From Dactylis glomerata (lineage: Eukaryota > Streptophyta > Magnoliopsida > Poales > Poaceae), in assembly GCA_007115705.1 (NCBI GenBank), contig QXEO01001868.1:62001-126000 (forward strand): DNA of 64,000 nucleotides, written 5' to 3'. The notes beneath the pieces were generated by a model. It was given only the letters and a program-made list of their open reading frames with translations, was not told the DNA's origin and searched no databases. The stretch's first letter is position 1. The number at the start of each line of letters is the position of its first letter. Shown here piece after piece: positions 1 through 9,720 of this stretch. The position numbers and the translations under genes were made by a program.

Positions 1-880
1 TGCTTCATTTTTGTTATTATTTTTTCTTGTTTATTAAGATTTTTGTTAGTAACATCATCACCTCAATAGATCCACCACCATGACCGGAATTACCCCATTA
101 TGGACAAGTCATGTGAGGAGTTAATGAACATAATGTTGTTGCAGTTCGGAAGGTTGTACTATTCAGCTTTGGATAGTGCTTGTCGTTATCACACATAACC
201 AGTTTTTTCATGTTTCATTTATGATGTTCTTGTTTTCTTGTTTATATTTATCTTTATGTTTAGCCTTTTGTTTTTAATTCTCATATTAGTATTTTATGAA
301 AAAAAATCCTATAAATTTGAGAACAAATGTTTATGGATTTCAAAAGAAATGTCCGCGAGGTATATGTGTATTTGTGATGTAGATTTTGCAACCAAATAGA
401 AAAAATGTTGAGGTTTTAAAAAGTTATTCGAGATTTTGAAGGACAACATCATATTAGTTAAAAAAATGTCCGCACATTTGAAAAATTATGTTCTCCAATT
501 TAAAAAAATGTTCATACAAAAGAAAAGTATTATATTCCAAACAAGGTTTCAAATCATATTTTACTAGAAATGGAAAATAGGACAGAAAAGGAAAGATAAA
601 AGAAAAGGCTTATTTTACTAGAAATGCTTATAAAGTGAGTTGAAATGTTTTTAGAGATCAGAATGTTCAGCAAGATAAAAATATGCATAGATTTGTTGAA
701 AGCATAATTAGGAAGAAATAAAAATACAGCGTTAACAGGAAAGGGAAAGAGATAAGAAGAGCACATAAAACAAACAGAAAGGAAAAAAAATATAACGAGT
801 ACCTGGGCCGGCCCAATACACTCAAGGCGTTAATGGATGCGTTACGAATATCCGCGTCCAGGATTCGGCCGAGTTGTCGC
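1..880. other. Intergenic AT-rich DNA, no gene seen
   Basis: AT-rich sequence with many short A and T runs and no open frame resembling a known protein. The last 80 bases become GC-rich as they approach the inverted-repeat element that follows. Nothing else could be assigned. Confidence 0.5.
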
Positions 881-888
881 ACGGACCC

Positions 889-1586
889 GGGAGCGCCTAG
901 TCGGCGCTCCGTGTGACGTTTCGCGCGTCAACGCCCGAAGCACTCCGGGTGGGATGGCCCAATAAGAGCGGGCAGTTTTTCTTTTTTTCTCTATTTCTTT
1001 TTTCTGTAAGTTTTGAAATGTTAGGTTAAATAAAAAATGCTCAGATTCGAAAATTTTATTTTTAAAAACTGTTCAGATTAAAACTCGTTCAAATCGAAAT
1101 CTGTTCAGTTTCGAATTTCATGTTCAAATTCGAAAAAAAATGTTCAAACTCGAATTTGTTCAAATTCAAATTTGTTCAAACTCCAATTTGTTCAAATTCG
1201 AATTTGTTCAGATCTGAATTTGTTCAGATTCGAATTTGTTCAAACTCGAATTTGTTCAGATTCAAATTTGTTTAAACTCGATTTTGTTCAGATTCGAATT
1301 TGTTCAAATTTGAATTTGTTCAAAAATTAAACTATTCAAAATTTGTTCAAAAATAAAACTGTTCAGTATTTTTTTAAATAAAAAAGCATAAAAACCTGAG
1401 GAAAACCATCAAAAAACCATAGAAGTAAAGAAACCATCAAACCTGATGAGAAAACCATAAGCAGAAATGAGAAAAACCAGTAAAAAACGAAGCGTCTAAT
1501 GGGCCGGCCCGCTTAGAGAATAAAGAAGGAAGAGGGTGCGCGTCAACGCGAAAAACGTCACAGCGAGCGGAGACTAGGGATCGCCC
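889..1586. mobile_element. Mutator-like MITE with long TIRs
   Basis: The two ends form an imperfect inverted repeat of about 45 bp. On the left GAGCGCCTAGTCGGCGCTCC is followed by GTGTGACGTTTCGCGCGTCA; the right end reads as its diverged reverse complement (about 1541-1586). The same 8-9 bp (CACGGACCC or ACGGACCC) flanks both sides at 880-888 and 1586-1594, as expected for a Mutator-type insertion. There is no coding capacity; the interior is AT-rich with a short-period repeat. Exact ends are uncertain by a few bases because the TIRs contain small gaps. Confidence 0.5.
1035..1365. repeat. Short-period TTCAAATTCGAATTTG repeat tract
   Basis: Roughly 330 bp of degenerate repeats of units such as AAATTCGAATTTGTTCA, with C/T and A/G changes between units. 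Each AAATTCGAATTT core is itself a palindrome, so the tract is internally self-complementary. It lies in the centre of the MITE at 889-1586. Confidence 0.7.
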
Positions 1587-2108
1587 ACGGACCCGGGCTA
1601 GAATTGAGTGGTTTGGGCAGGCTGTTCTAACTGATGCGTGCTGCTGCTACTTGTGTTCCGTCTCCCGGCCCCTTTTCTTTCTGTTCTTGTGTTTGCATGT
1701 TCCGGTACAGGTACAGCAAAACAGAGGAAGCCAAGAGCTAGTACGGGTGGAGCCATCGGTGGTTATTTTCTACCTGTGGACATGGGCATGGGCGAACTAG
1801 GTTACACGTACGTACCGACGTACGTAGTGTGCGCAGTATGTAGAGTAGAGTCGTATGTAGACCTTAACATGTATATATATCTACCTGTGGACTGCCAACT
1901 ATGGTACGGAAGATGCACCGGCCGGCAGGGCACGGTCGTCGTACAGATGAATCGATAACTCCATTGATCCGTGCAGGTTTTCACCTAAACGCGGGATCAC
2001 AAGGGCCATGCTCGATGAATCCTATCTGCAAGGAAATGACCAACATTGTCCACATCGTATGAGATTGGTTCGATATGACTATGAGGAAAAAATACATACC
2101 GGAGAAGC
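1587..2108. other. Intergenic DNA up to the CACTA insertion
   Basis: No gene recognised. A short dyad of ACGTACGT type lies near 1807-1830. The final three bases (AGC, 2106-2108) are the target site duplication of the CACTA element that begins at 2109. Confidence 0.4.
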
Positions 2109-2127
2109 CACTAGTGAAAAAAGAGGC

Positions 2128-2395
2128 TTCTATCCGTCACCTTTAGTCCCCAAACTATTTGGGCCGGGACTAAAGGGGGCATTAGTCCCGGTTCGTGCCG
2201 CTGGGGCACGGCCAGCACCTAGTCCCGGTTCGTAATGGACATTTAGTCCCGGTCGTTAACACGAACCGGGACTAAAGGATTGGCGGGCGGGAACCCCACG
2301 GGCGGCGGCCTTTAGTCCCGGCCCGTGTTAACGACCGGGACTAAAGGGCGACCTTTAATCCCGGCCTTTAACACGGACCGGGACTAAAGGCCGTC
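2128..2395. repeat. Left subterminal repeats of CACTA element
   Basis: At least eight copies of TTTAGTCCCGG or its complement CCGGGACTAAA, mostly paired as short palindromes around a 10-20 nt spacer. In En/Spm elements such subterminal repeats are binding sites for the element-encoded TNPA-type protein; the role here is inferred by analogy. Confidence 0.85.
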
Positions 2396-3000
2396 GCCTA
2401 CAAAATTGAGCTTCTCTTCCCCCGAGCCTGCCAGTACACTAATGGTGGTCGGAAGCTTGGATTGAGTGGAGAGGTCATGCCCGATTTTTTTATCAAAATA
2501 ATCCGAGATTTTGAGTTATTTCATCTATCTAATTGGTTCAAAAGGTTAGCAACTTTACTCTCTCATCTTTAATTGCTAATTTAGCTCATATAATGCTCTA
2601 GATGTGGTGAGATTTGTGGCTATAATTTGGGAGTACTTATGGGAGTTTATTTGATTTATATAGCATTTGAGCTTAAATTAATTCCTTAGTTTGCACATGT
2701 GTAGAGGTGGTGTACTTGTATGTTGACCAAAATGAGTATGAAGTAGAAATTTGTCATGCACATATATAGCTCTTTTTATGCTCAAAAAAATAGAGGGATT
2801 TGTGGAGTAATTAATGTTAGAAAGTAATGTGGGAGTAATTGTGAGCTTATGTGATTTACAATAATAATTTTTGAGTAGGATTTAGTTGCAATAATTTTTG
2901 TAACGTTAGAGAGTAATGTGGGAGTATATATGATTTATATGCAATGTGAGTTTATTCCTTGTATTAATTTGGTTTATTATATACTTATATAATAATGCAG

Positions 3001-6000
3001 ATGAACCGGCAATGGATGTACGGTAGCCGAGTCTCAAGCGAGTTCATTAAGGGCTTGCAGGATTTCCTCCGTGTGGCTGATGCGAACAAGCGGAATGGTT
3101 TTGTTGTCTGTCCATGTAGTGTGTGTAAGAATCTGAAGAATTACTCTTCATCAAGAACCCTTCACGTGCACCTGCTTCAGCACGGTTTCATGCCCAGCTA
3201 CAATTGTTGGACCAAGCACGGAGAAAGAGGTGTTACAATGGAAGACAATGAAGAATAGGATGATGACAACTATCCCGGGTTCCCTGAATATGGTGATACT
3301 TTCATGGGAGAAGCTGAAGGGGGAGCTGAAGGGGAAGCTGAAGGAGAGACACATGATGAGGCCCCTGATGATCTCGGTCGGACCATTGCTGATGCACGGA
3401 GAGAATGCGAAACTAATAAGGAGAGGGAGAAGTTGGATCGCATGTTAGAGGATCACAAAAAGTCCTTATACCCAAACTGCCAAAATGGCCTGAAAAAGCT
3501 GGGCAGCACACTTGAATTGCTGAAATGGAAGGCAGAGGAAGGTCTATCTGACTCCGGATTTGAAAAGTTGCTGAAAATGATGAGGAATATGCTTCCAAAG
3601 GATAACGAATTGCCCACCAGTACGTACGAAGCCAAGAAGATTGTCTGCCCTCTAGGTTTAGAGGTTCAGAAGATACATGCATGTCCTAATGACTTCATCC
3701 TCTATCGTGGTGACTATGAGAATTTGACTGAATGCCCGATATGCACTGCATTGCGGTATAAGATCAGAGGAGATGACTCTGGTGATGTTGAGGGCGAGCC
3801 CCCCCAGAAAGAGGGTTCCTGCCAAGGTGATGTGGTATGCTCCTATAGTACCACGGTTGAAACGTTTGTTTCGGTGCAAAGAGCATGCCAAGTTATTGCG
3901 ATGGCACAAAGAGGACCGTTTGTCAGACGGGATGTTGAGACACCCCGCTGATGGGTCTCAATGGAGAAAGATCGACAATAAGTTTAAAGATTTTGCAGGT
4001 GACGCAAGGAACATACGGTTTGGTCTAAGTACAGATGGCTTCAATCCTTTTGGGGAGCAGAGCTCCAGTCATAGCACCTGGCCCGTGACTCTATGCATCT
4101 ATAACCTTCCTCCTTGGTTGTGCATGAAGCGGAAGTTCATTATGATGCCAGTGCTCATCCAAGGTCTGAAGCAACCCGGCAACGATATTGATGTGTACCT
4201 AAGGCTATTAGTTGATGAACTCTTACAGCTGTGGGCCAAACCAGGCGTACGTGTGTGGGATGAGCACAAACAAGAGGAATTTGACTTACGAGCGTTGCTG
4301 TTCGTTACCATCAATGATTGGTCTGCTCTTAGTAACATTTCAGGACAGACAAACAAGGGATACAAGGCATGCACACATTGTTTACAAGCGACTGAAAGTA
4401 TATATTTAGCTAATTGTAAGAAGAATGTGTACATATCGCACCGTCGATTTCTTAGCAAAATTTATGCCGTAAGAAAAAAGGCAAGCATTTCAACGGTAAG
4501 GCAGATCACCGGGAGCCACCTAAGGAAAATACTGGTGATGATGTATTCGATATGGTCAAAGATATAGAAGTAATCTTTGGAAAGGGTCCTGGCGGACAAT
4601 CTGTTCCGCATGACGCAGACGGACACGCACCCATGTGGAAGAAGAAATCTATATTTTGGGAGCTTGAGTATTGGAAATTCCTAGAAGTTCGCTCTGCAAT
4701 CGACGTGATGCATATGACGAAGAATCTTTGCGTGAACCTGCTAGGCTTCTTGGGTGTGTATGGGAAGACAAAAGATACAAAGGAAGCTCGACAGGACCTA
4801 CAACATGTGAAAGACCCAGAAGACCGACATCCGGAACTGTTTCAAGGTCGCGCTAGCTACGCTCTTACTAAAGAAGAGAAGATCACCTTTTTTGAATGCC
4901 TGAACAGTATCAAGGTCCCGGCTGGATTCTCATCGAATATAAAGGGAATAATAAATATGGCAGAGAAAAAGTTCCAGAACCTAAAGTCTCATGACTGCCA
5001 CGTGATTATGACGCAATTGCTTCCAGTTGCATTGAGGGGGCTTCTACCGGAAAATGTTCGACTAGCAATTGTGAAGCTATATGCATTCCTCAATGCAATA
5101 TCTCAGAAGGTAATCAATCCAGAAGATCTACCACGGTTACAAAATGATGTGGCCCAATGTCTTGTCAGCTTCGAGCTGGTGTTCCCACCATCGTTCTTCA
5201 ATATTATGACGCACCTCCTGGTTCACCTAGTCAAAGAGATTTCCATTCTCGGCCCTGTATTTCTACACAATATGTTCCCCTTTGAGAGGTTCATGGGAGT
5301 CTTAAAGAAATATGTTCGTAACCGTGCTAGGCCAGAAGGAAGCATCGTCAAGGGATATGGAACAGAGGAGGTCATTGAGTTTTGTGCTGACTTTGTTCCC
5401 GACCTTAAGCCGATTGGTCTTCCTCAATCGCGTCATGAGGGGAGACTTAGTGGAAAAGGCACAATCAGAAAGAAACCAATGATATGTAGGGATGGTCATT
5501 CGTTGACTCAAGCATACTACACAGTTCTACAAAATTCCCTCTTGGTGGCTCCGTACAGTGAGGAATACAAGAATATTGTACGCCAAGCAAACCCAGGGCA
5601 GCCTGAGTCCTTTGTTTTACAGCTCCACATGGCGACTTTCGGCGTTTGGTTGCAAAGACGTCTCATGAATGACACTGTTGTTGAAGAGCAGCTGTACTTG
5701 CTGGCCAAATTACCATCTTCGACTATATTGACTTTCCAAGGGTACGAGATAAATGCGAATACATTTTACACGGTCGCCCAAGATAAAAAAAGCACAAACC
5801 AAAACAGTGGTGTCCGCTTTGATGCAGTAACAGGCAAAGGGTGAACGGACACATATTATGGTTACATAGAGGAGATATGGGAGCTTGATTATGGACCTAA
5901 CTTTAAGGTTCCTTTGTTTCGGTGCAAATGGGTGAAGATGACAGGAGGCGGGGTAAAGTTGGACGAGCAGTACGGAATGACAACGGTGGATCTCAACAAT

Positions 6001-6315
6001 CTAGGGTACCTTGATGAACCATTCGTCCTAGCCAAAGATGTGGCTCAGGTTTTCTATGTGAAGGACATGAGTAGCAAACCAAGAAAAAGAACCAAAGCGA
6101 ATACATCATGTGATGAACCAAAGCGCAACATAGTTCTTTCAGGGAAAAGAACCATCGTGGGAGTAGAGGACAAGACAGACATGTCACAAGATTATAATCA
6201 GTTTGGTGAAATTCCGCCCTTCAGAGTGAACACTGACACAAGCCTCAAGTTAAATAATGAAGATTCTCCATGGTTACGCCACAATCGTAAGCAAGGGACA
6301 CTAGCGAAGAAATGA
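3001..6315 (+). pseudogene. TNP2-type CACTA transposase, broken
   Basis: The translation follows plant TNP2 transposases: a Transpos_assoc-type N-terminus (MNRQWMYGSRVSSEFIKG, with CPCSVC and HLLQHGF), the TNP2 core (about 3900-4860, with FGLSTDGFNPFG and GYKACTHC), a DUF4218-like part (about 4980-5340, with SFELVFPPSFFNIMTHLLVH) and a DUF4216-like part (about 5860-6050, with IWELDYGPNFKVPLFRC). TGCAG just before 3001 looks like a splice acceptor, so ATG 3001 is the likely start after a 5'-UTR intron. Four lesions break it: TAG at 3256-3258, one extra base in the C run 3799-3805, one missing base in the A run 4474-4479, and TGA at 5842-5844. After correction for these the protein family is followed to the natural stop at 6313-6315. 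The intact gene would provide the DDE-type transposase that cuts the element ends. Confidence 0.9.
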
Positions 6316-6420
6316 TGTGTAATCATGTGTAATCATGTATTGTTCTAATCATGTATTGTTCTAATCATGTATTAAACATTTTATGTAATGTATTGTTCTA
6401 ATCATGTATCACAATAACAC
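6316..6420. repeat. Tandem CTAATCATGTATTGTT repeats
   Basis: Four to five imperfect copies of a 16-17 bp unit directly after the transposase stop codon. They may form part of its 3' UTR or terminator; no function is known. Confidence 0.7.
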
Positions 6421-6514
6421 TCACGAGAGGCGGGGAAACGATTGAACTGGAATTAAAGTACATGGGCAGATTAATTCACAATCGGCCGAACTTGTTTTCG
6501 AATGTTGGAGTGAT

Positions 6515-7039
6515 TCAGTCATAGTCGTGCCTAGCCCTATAAACGTCGCCACTGTAGTCGTCGTAGTCACCGACGTCGTCGCTGGCATCGGGGTCGCGGT
6601 AGTCGAACCTCGGCGGGTGAGCACGCGTGGGCTGAGACTGAGGGTAGCGCAGGCGGGGGCCACGGTAGGCCATGACGCTCTGGAGAGTCCGGCCGCGCCA
6701 CCACAGCCGACGGCCGGCCTCGTTGAAGTTTGAACGAGGTGGGCCGTCCTCCTCGTGCCTGGCAAGCGCACTCTCACGCCGATTGATGAAGAAGGCGTCC
6801 CAAGTCGGGCTGTAGTCGGGATGCCACTGGGGATTCCTCCGCTGCTCTGGCGTGAGCTCAAAGTAGTAGTGCTTCGTGATGGCCATCTGACGCGCCACAC
6901 CTAGAGGGACAGGAGGGACCAGTACGCCTCCGACGCTCAGCATCCAGCCGGTGGGGATGCGGTAGCCCGGCGGGCAGGGGTAGTTTGAGGCGCAAAGCGC
7001 CTCCGCCTCCTGGGGGGTTAGAGATACGATGGAAGCCAT
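6515..7039 (-). CDS. Small antisense ORF of the CACTA element, unknown function
   Basis: An uninterrupted 174-aa frame from ATG at 7037-7039 to the TGA read from 6515-6517, on the strand opposite to the two large genes. An upstream in-frame ATG at 7097-7099 would add 20 residues, but it lies only about 10 nt from a TATA box at 7107-7114, so the second ATG is preferred. The protein starts MASIVSLTPQEAEALCASNY and contains YYFELTPEQRRNPQWHPDYS and WDAFFINRRESA, followed by an Arg/Asp/Tyr-rich tail. It has no signal peptide or membrane segment. I recognise the sequence type as one that recurs with CACTA elements in grasses, but no function. It stays open while both larger genes of the element are broken, although a short frame is also a smaller mutational target. 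Confidence 0.6.
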   Translation of the reverse strand: MASIVSLTPQEAEALCASNYPCPPGYRIPTGWMLSVGGVLVPPVPLGVARQMAITKHYYFELTPEQRRNPQWHPDYSPTWDAFFINRRESALARHEEDGPPRSNFNEAGRRLWWRGRTLQSVMAYRGPRLRYPQSQPTRAHPPRFDYRDPDASDDVGDYDDYSGDVYRARHDYD

Positions 7040-7106
7040 GGAAGAGAGTGATGAGGTTTGCAGATATAAGTCTAGATGTGATATGTAAATGGAGGCCAAG
7101 CCTACA

Positions 7107-7114
7107 TATATATA
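7107..7114 (-). promoter_or_regulatory. TATA box for the antisense ORF
   Basis: The minus strand reads CTATATATATG here, about 70 bases upstream of the preferred ATG at 7039. That spacing allows a short 5' UTR. Palindromic TTTAGTCCCGG motifs lie just beyond, at 7204-7336. Confidence 0.5.
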
Positions 7115-7203
7115 GTGAAAAATGTCGGGAAGACGGAGGCGGGAAGCGGTGGAAAGCGCGGGAAGAAAATAGGCGGGAACGCAGTGGCGCGGGAAACCAT
7201 CTA

Positions 7204-7336
7204 ACCTTTAGTCCCGGCTGGTGGGTACAACCGGGACTAAAGGTGGTTTTTGTGTCATCTAACAAAACTGTCGGTGGGATAAGGACGTGTGGGTAACCTT
7301 TAGTCCCGGCTGGTGGGTCCAACTGAGACTAAAGCT
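7204..7336. repeat. Internal palindromes of the subterminal motif
   Basis: Two imperfect palindromes (7204-7244 and 7296-7336), each a CTTTAGTCCCGG arm and its complement around a GGTGGGT-type loop. They match the element's subterminal motifs but sit next to the promoter of the antisense ORF, over 5 kb from either end. Confidence 0.8.
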
Positions 7337-7516
7337 ATTGGCAGGATAAGGATGCGTGGGTGGATGCACTGCTCGATGAGATAAAGCATGTAGCGCACGA
7401 CGCCCCTGTCGGAGGAAGAAGACAAAAGTAGAAGCGGCGCCGTGCCTATAAAAGGAGCATCGATACGCCATGGCAAGCACAGCTCGAAGGCAGGGAGAGT
7501 TTCATCCCGTGCCTCA

Positions 7517-8137
7517 GAAAAAATTCCCTGCAAGCCCGTGAAAGACTCCATCTCCTCTAACAGTTATGGAGGAAAGGGTTGGGAAATCTCCCGTGGCAGA
7601 GCTTTTCGAAGATGTCGTTGGTGCTCACGCCCTACGGCATCTTCGGAAGCTCTGCCGCGGAAAAATTTACCTGCAAGCCCGTGAAAGACTCCATCTCCTC
7701 TAACAGTTATGGAGGAAAGGGTTGCGAAATCTCCCGTGGCAGAGCTTTTCGAAGATGTCGTTGGTGCTCATGCCCTACAGCATCTTCGGAAGCTCTGCCT
7801 CGGAAAAATTTCCCTGCAAGCCCGTGAAAGACTCCATCTCCTCTAACAGTTATGGAGGAAAGGGTTGGGAAATCTCCCGTGGCAGAGCTTTTCGAAGATG
7901 TCGTTGGTGCTCACGCCCTACGGCATCTTCGGAAGCTCTGCCTCGGAAAAATTTCCCTGCAAGCCCGTGAAAGACTCCATCTCCTCTAACAGTTATGGAG
8001 GAAAGGGTTGGGAAATCTCCCGTGGCGGAGCTTCTCGAAGATGTCGTTGGTGCTCACGCCCTACGGCATCTTCGGAAGCTCCGCCTCGGAAAAATTTCCC
8101 TGCAAGCCCGTGAAAGACTCCATATCCTCTAACAGTG
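7517..8137. repeat. 143-bp tandem repeat, about 4.3 units, each with a stem-loop
   Basis: Units repeat every 143 bp with very few differences. Each contains GGCAGAGCTTTTCGAAGATG and, 23 nt later, CATCTTCGGAAGCTCTGCC, which pair into a stem of about 19 bp (7881-7900 with 7924-7942 in the third unit). A second small dyad (ACTCCAT / ATGGAGG) lies in the same unit. The 82-aa frames seen in the units are not credible proteins: 143 is not a multiple of three, so the repeat changes frame in each unit. Confidence 0.9.
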
Positions 8138-8459
8138 TTGGGTAATCTCAAACTTATTTTAATCTTCTGGTTTTGAAAATAGAAAATGGTTTTGAATTAG
8201 TTACTCAATTTCAAACAATTTAGATTTGTAAATCTTTAGATATGAATTTTCAAAGTTTCTATAAGCATATTTGGAGTATTTTAATTATGTAAAATTATTG
8301 GATTATCATACAAATATGGGAACAGTGGCATTTGATAGATATTTAAATTTGTGATTTGTAGGATTTTGAATCACTCGATTTGCAGTTGTAGATTTCTCAG
8401 AAATTCAATTCGAATATTCAGTCAAGCTAAATTGCAATTTCTTAAGTTTATTCAAAAGA

Positions 8460-8662
8460 CCATTTAGTCCCGGTTGAGGAAACGGCCCGGGACTAAAGGT
8501 CCCTGCGCGCGCAATTTTTGGGAACCGCCCAAAATTGGCCTTTAGTCCCGGGCCTTTTTACCATCCGGGACTAAATGTTACCCTTTAGTCCCGGTTGGTA
8601 ATACGAACCGGGACTAAAGGGTCTTTAGTCCCGGGTCGTAATTCCAACCGGGACTAAAGGTC
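8460..8662. repeat. Four internal palindromes of the subterminal motif
   Basis: Four consecutive inverted pairs of TTTAGTCCCGG and CCGGGACTAAA (about 8463-8499, 8540-8577, 8582-8620, 8622-8660) stand immediately upstream of the TATA box at 8669. By analogy with TNPA sites they may link promoter activity of the second gene to the element's own DNA-binding protein. Confidence 0.85.
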
Positions 8663-8668
8663 CCGTGG

Positions 8669-8675
8669 TATATAA
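8669..8675 (+). promoter_or_regulatory. TATA box of the second CACTA gene
   Basis: TATATAA, followed about 25-30 nt later by C/T-rich sequence (CCTGCCTTCTCCATTCTC) suited to a start site. It lies between the palindrome cluster and the GC-rich leader of the gene at 9721. Confidence 0.6.
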
Positions 8676-8759
8676 GCTCGCGCACCGCCCCTGCCTTCTC
8701 CATTCTCGATCCAGATACGGAGACGAAGGCGGCCGTTTCCAATCAAAGCTCAGGCGGAA

Positions 8760-9030
8760 GCGAATCGCCGCCGCCGTCGCTCTCGCCCGCCGCCGCCGCG
8801 CGCACGCCCGGCCGCCACCGCCGCGCGCACGCCCGGCCGCCGCCGCCGCGCGCACGCCCACCGCCCCTCCGATGCGCACGCCCATGAGCACCGCCGCCGG
8901 TGAGCACCAAGCTAAGCCCGCCGCCCGTGAAGCCCGCTGCCGTGAGCACCGCCGCCCGTGAGCACCGCCGCCATGAAGCCCGCCGCCGTCCGTGAGCACC
9001 GCCGCCGCCCGTGACCCGCCGCCGGTGAGC
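8760..9030 (+). other. GC-rich CCG-repeat leader, probable 5'-UTR exon
   Basis: Degenerate GCCGCCGCC and GTGAGCACC repeats with open frames on both strands that reflect base composition only. GTGAGCACC at about 9025 could be the donor of an intron ending at TTTAG 9713-9714, just before the ATG at 9721. The exon-intron assignment is inferred. Confidence 0.4.
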
Positions 9031-9260
9031 ACCAATACACCACCGTGTCGGCCTTTTATTTTTGTTATAATTTTTTATAGCATTTTAGTTAATTAGAATT
9101 TAGTTATAGCATTTTAGTTATAGAATTTTAGTTATAGCATTTTTAGTTAGCTTTTTATATTTAGCATAGTTAGTTAGCTTTTGTACTTAATTAGCATTTT
9201 TACTTAGCATTTTTAGTTAGGAATTGTAGTTAGTTTAGTTAGTTAGAAAAATATACATAT

Positions 9261-9659
9261 GGGGGCGTTGGCCGGGCGCCGACGCGGTGGGGGGGTCTTC
9301 CCCCACCGCGTCGGCGCCCGGCCAACGCCCCCTTTTTTTTGGTTATTGATCAAATATGTGTACTAAAAGGGGGCGTTGGCCAGGCGCCGACGCGGTGAGG
9401 GGGTCTTCCCCCCACCGCATCGGCGCTCGGCCAACGCCTCCTTTTTTTTGGTTATTGATCAAATATGTGTACTAAAAGGGGGCGTTGGCTGGGCGCCGAC
9501 GCGGTGAGGGGGTCTTCCCCCCCACCGCGTCGGCGCTCGGCCAACGCCCCCTTTTTTTGGTTATTGGTCAATTATGTGTACTAAAAGGGGGCGTTGGCCG
9601 GGCGCCGACGCAGTGAGGGGGTCTTCCCCCCACCGCGTCGGCGCTCGGCCAACGCCCCC
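9261..9659. repeat. Array of four long perfect-type inverted repeats
   Basis: Four copies (9261-9332, 9369-9441, 9478-9551, 9587-9659) spaced about 109 bp apart. Each is an almost perfect inverted repeat of about 33-bp arms (GGGGGCGTTGGCCGGGCGCC... and its complement) around a GTCTT loop. Each is followed by 7-8 T and the shared spacer GGTTATTGATCAAATATGTG. The copies differ by a few substitutions. The array lies in the probable 5'-UTR intron of the second CACTA gene. Confidence 0.95.
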
Positions 9660-9720
9660 TTTTTTTGGTTATTGATCAAATATGTGTCACTAACTTGTTT
9701 TACCTGTCTTTAGAAGAGAC

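Noticed and set aside
1638..1958. 106-aa frame upstream of the CACTA element
   Set aside because: No family resemblance, and it crosses ACGTACGT simple sequence; treated as chance.
7579..8113. Four overlapping 82-aa frames in the 143-bp tandem repeat
   Set aside because: The repeat length is not a multiple of three, so the frames are by-products of repetition; codon usage and sequence show no protein character.
8625..9035. Long frames on both strands in the CCG-rich leader
   Set aside because: They arise from GC-rich repeats without stop codons; amino-acid content is only Arg, Ala, Gly and Pro.
9261..9659. Regularly spaced repeats resembling a CRISPR array, or hairpins plus T runs resembling bacterial terminators
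   Set aside because: The whole context is plant nuclear DNA inside a CACTA transposon. The units are 72-nt hairpins with identical spacers, not short repeats with unique spacers, and no Cas gene is present.
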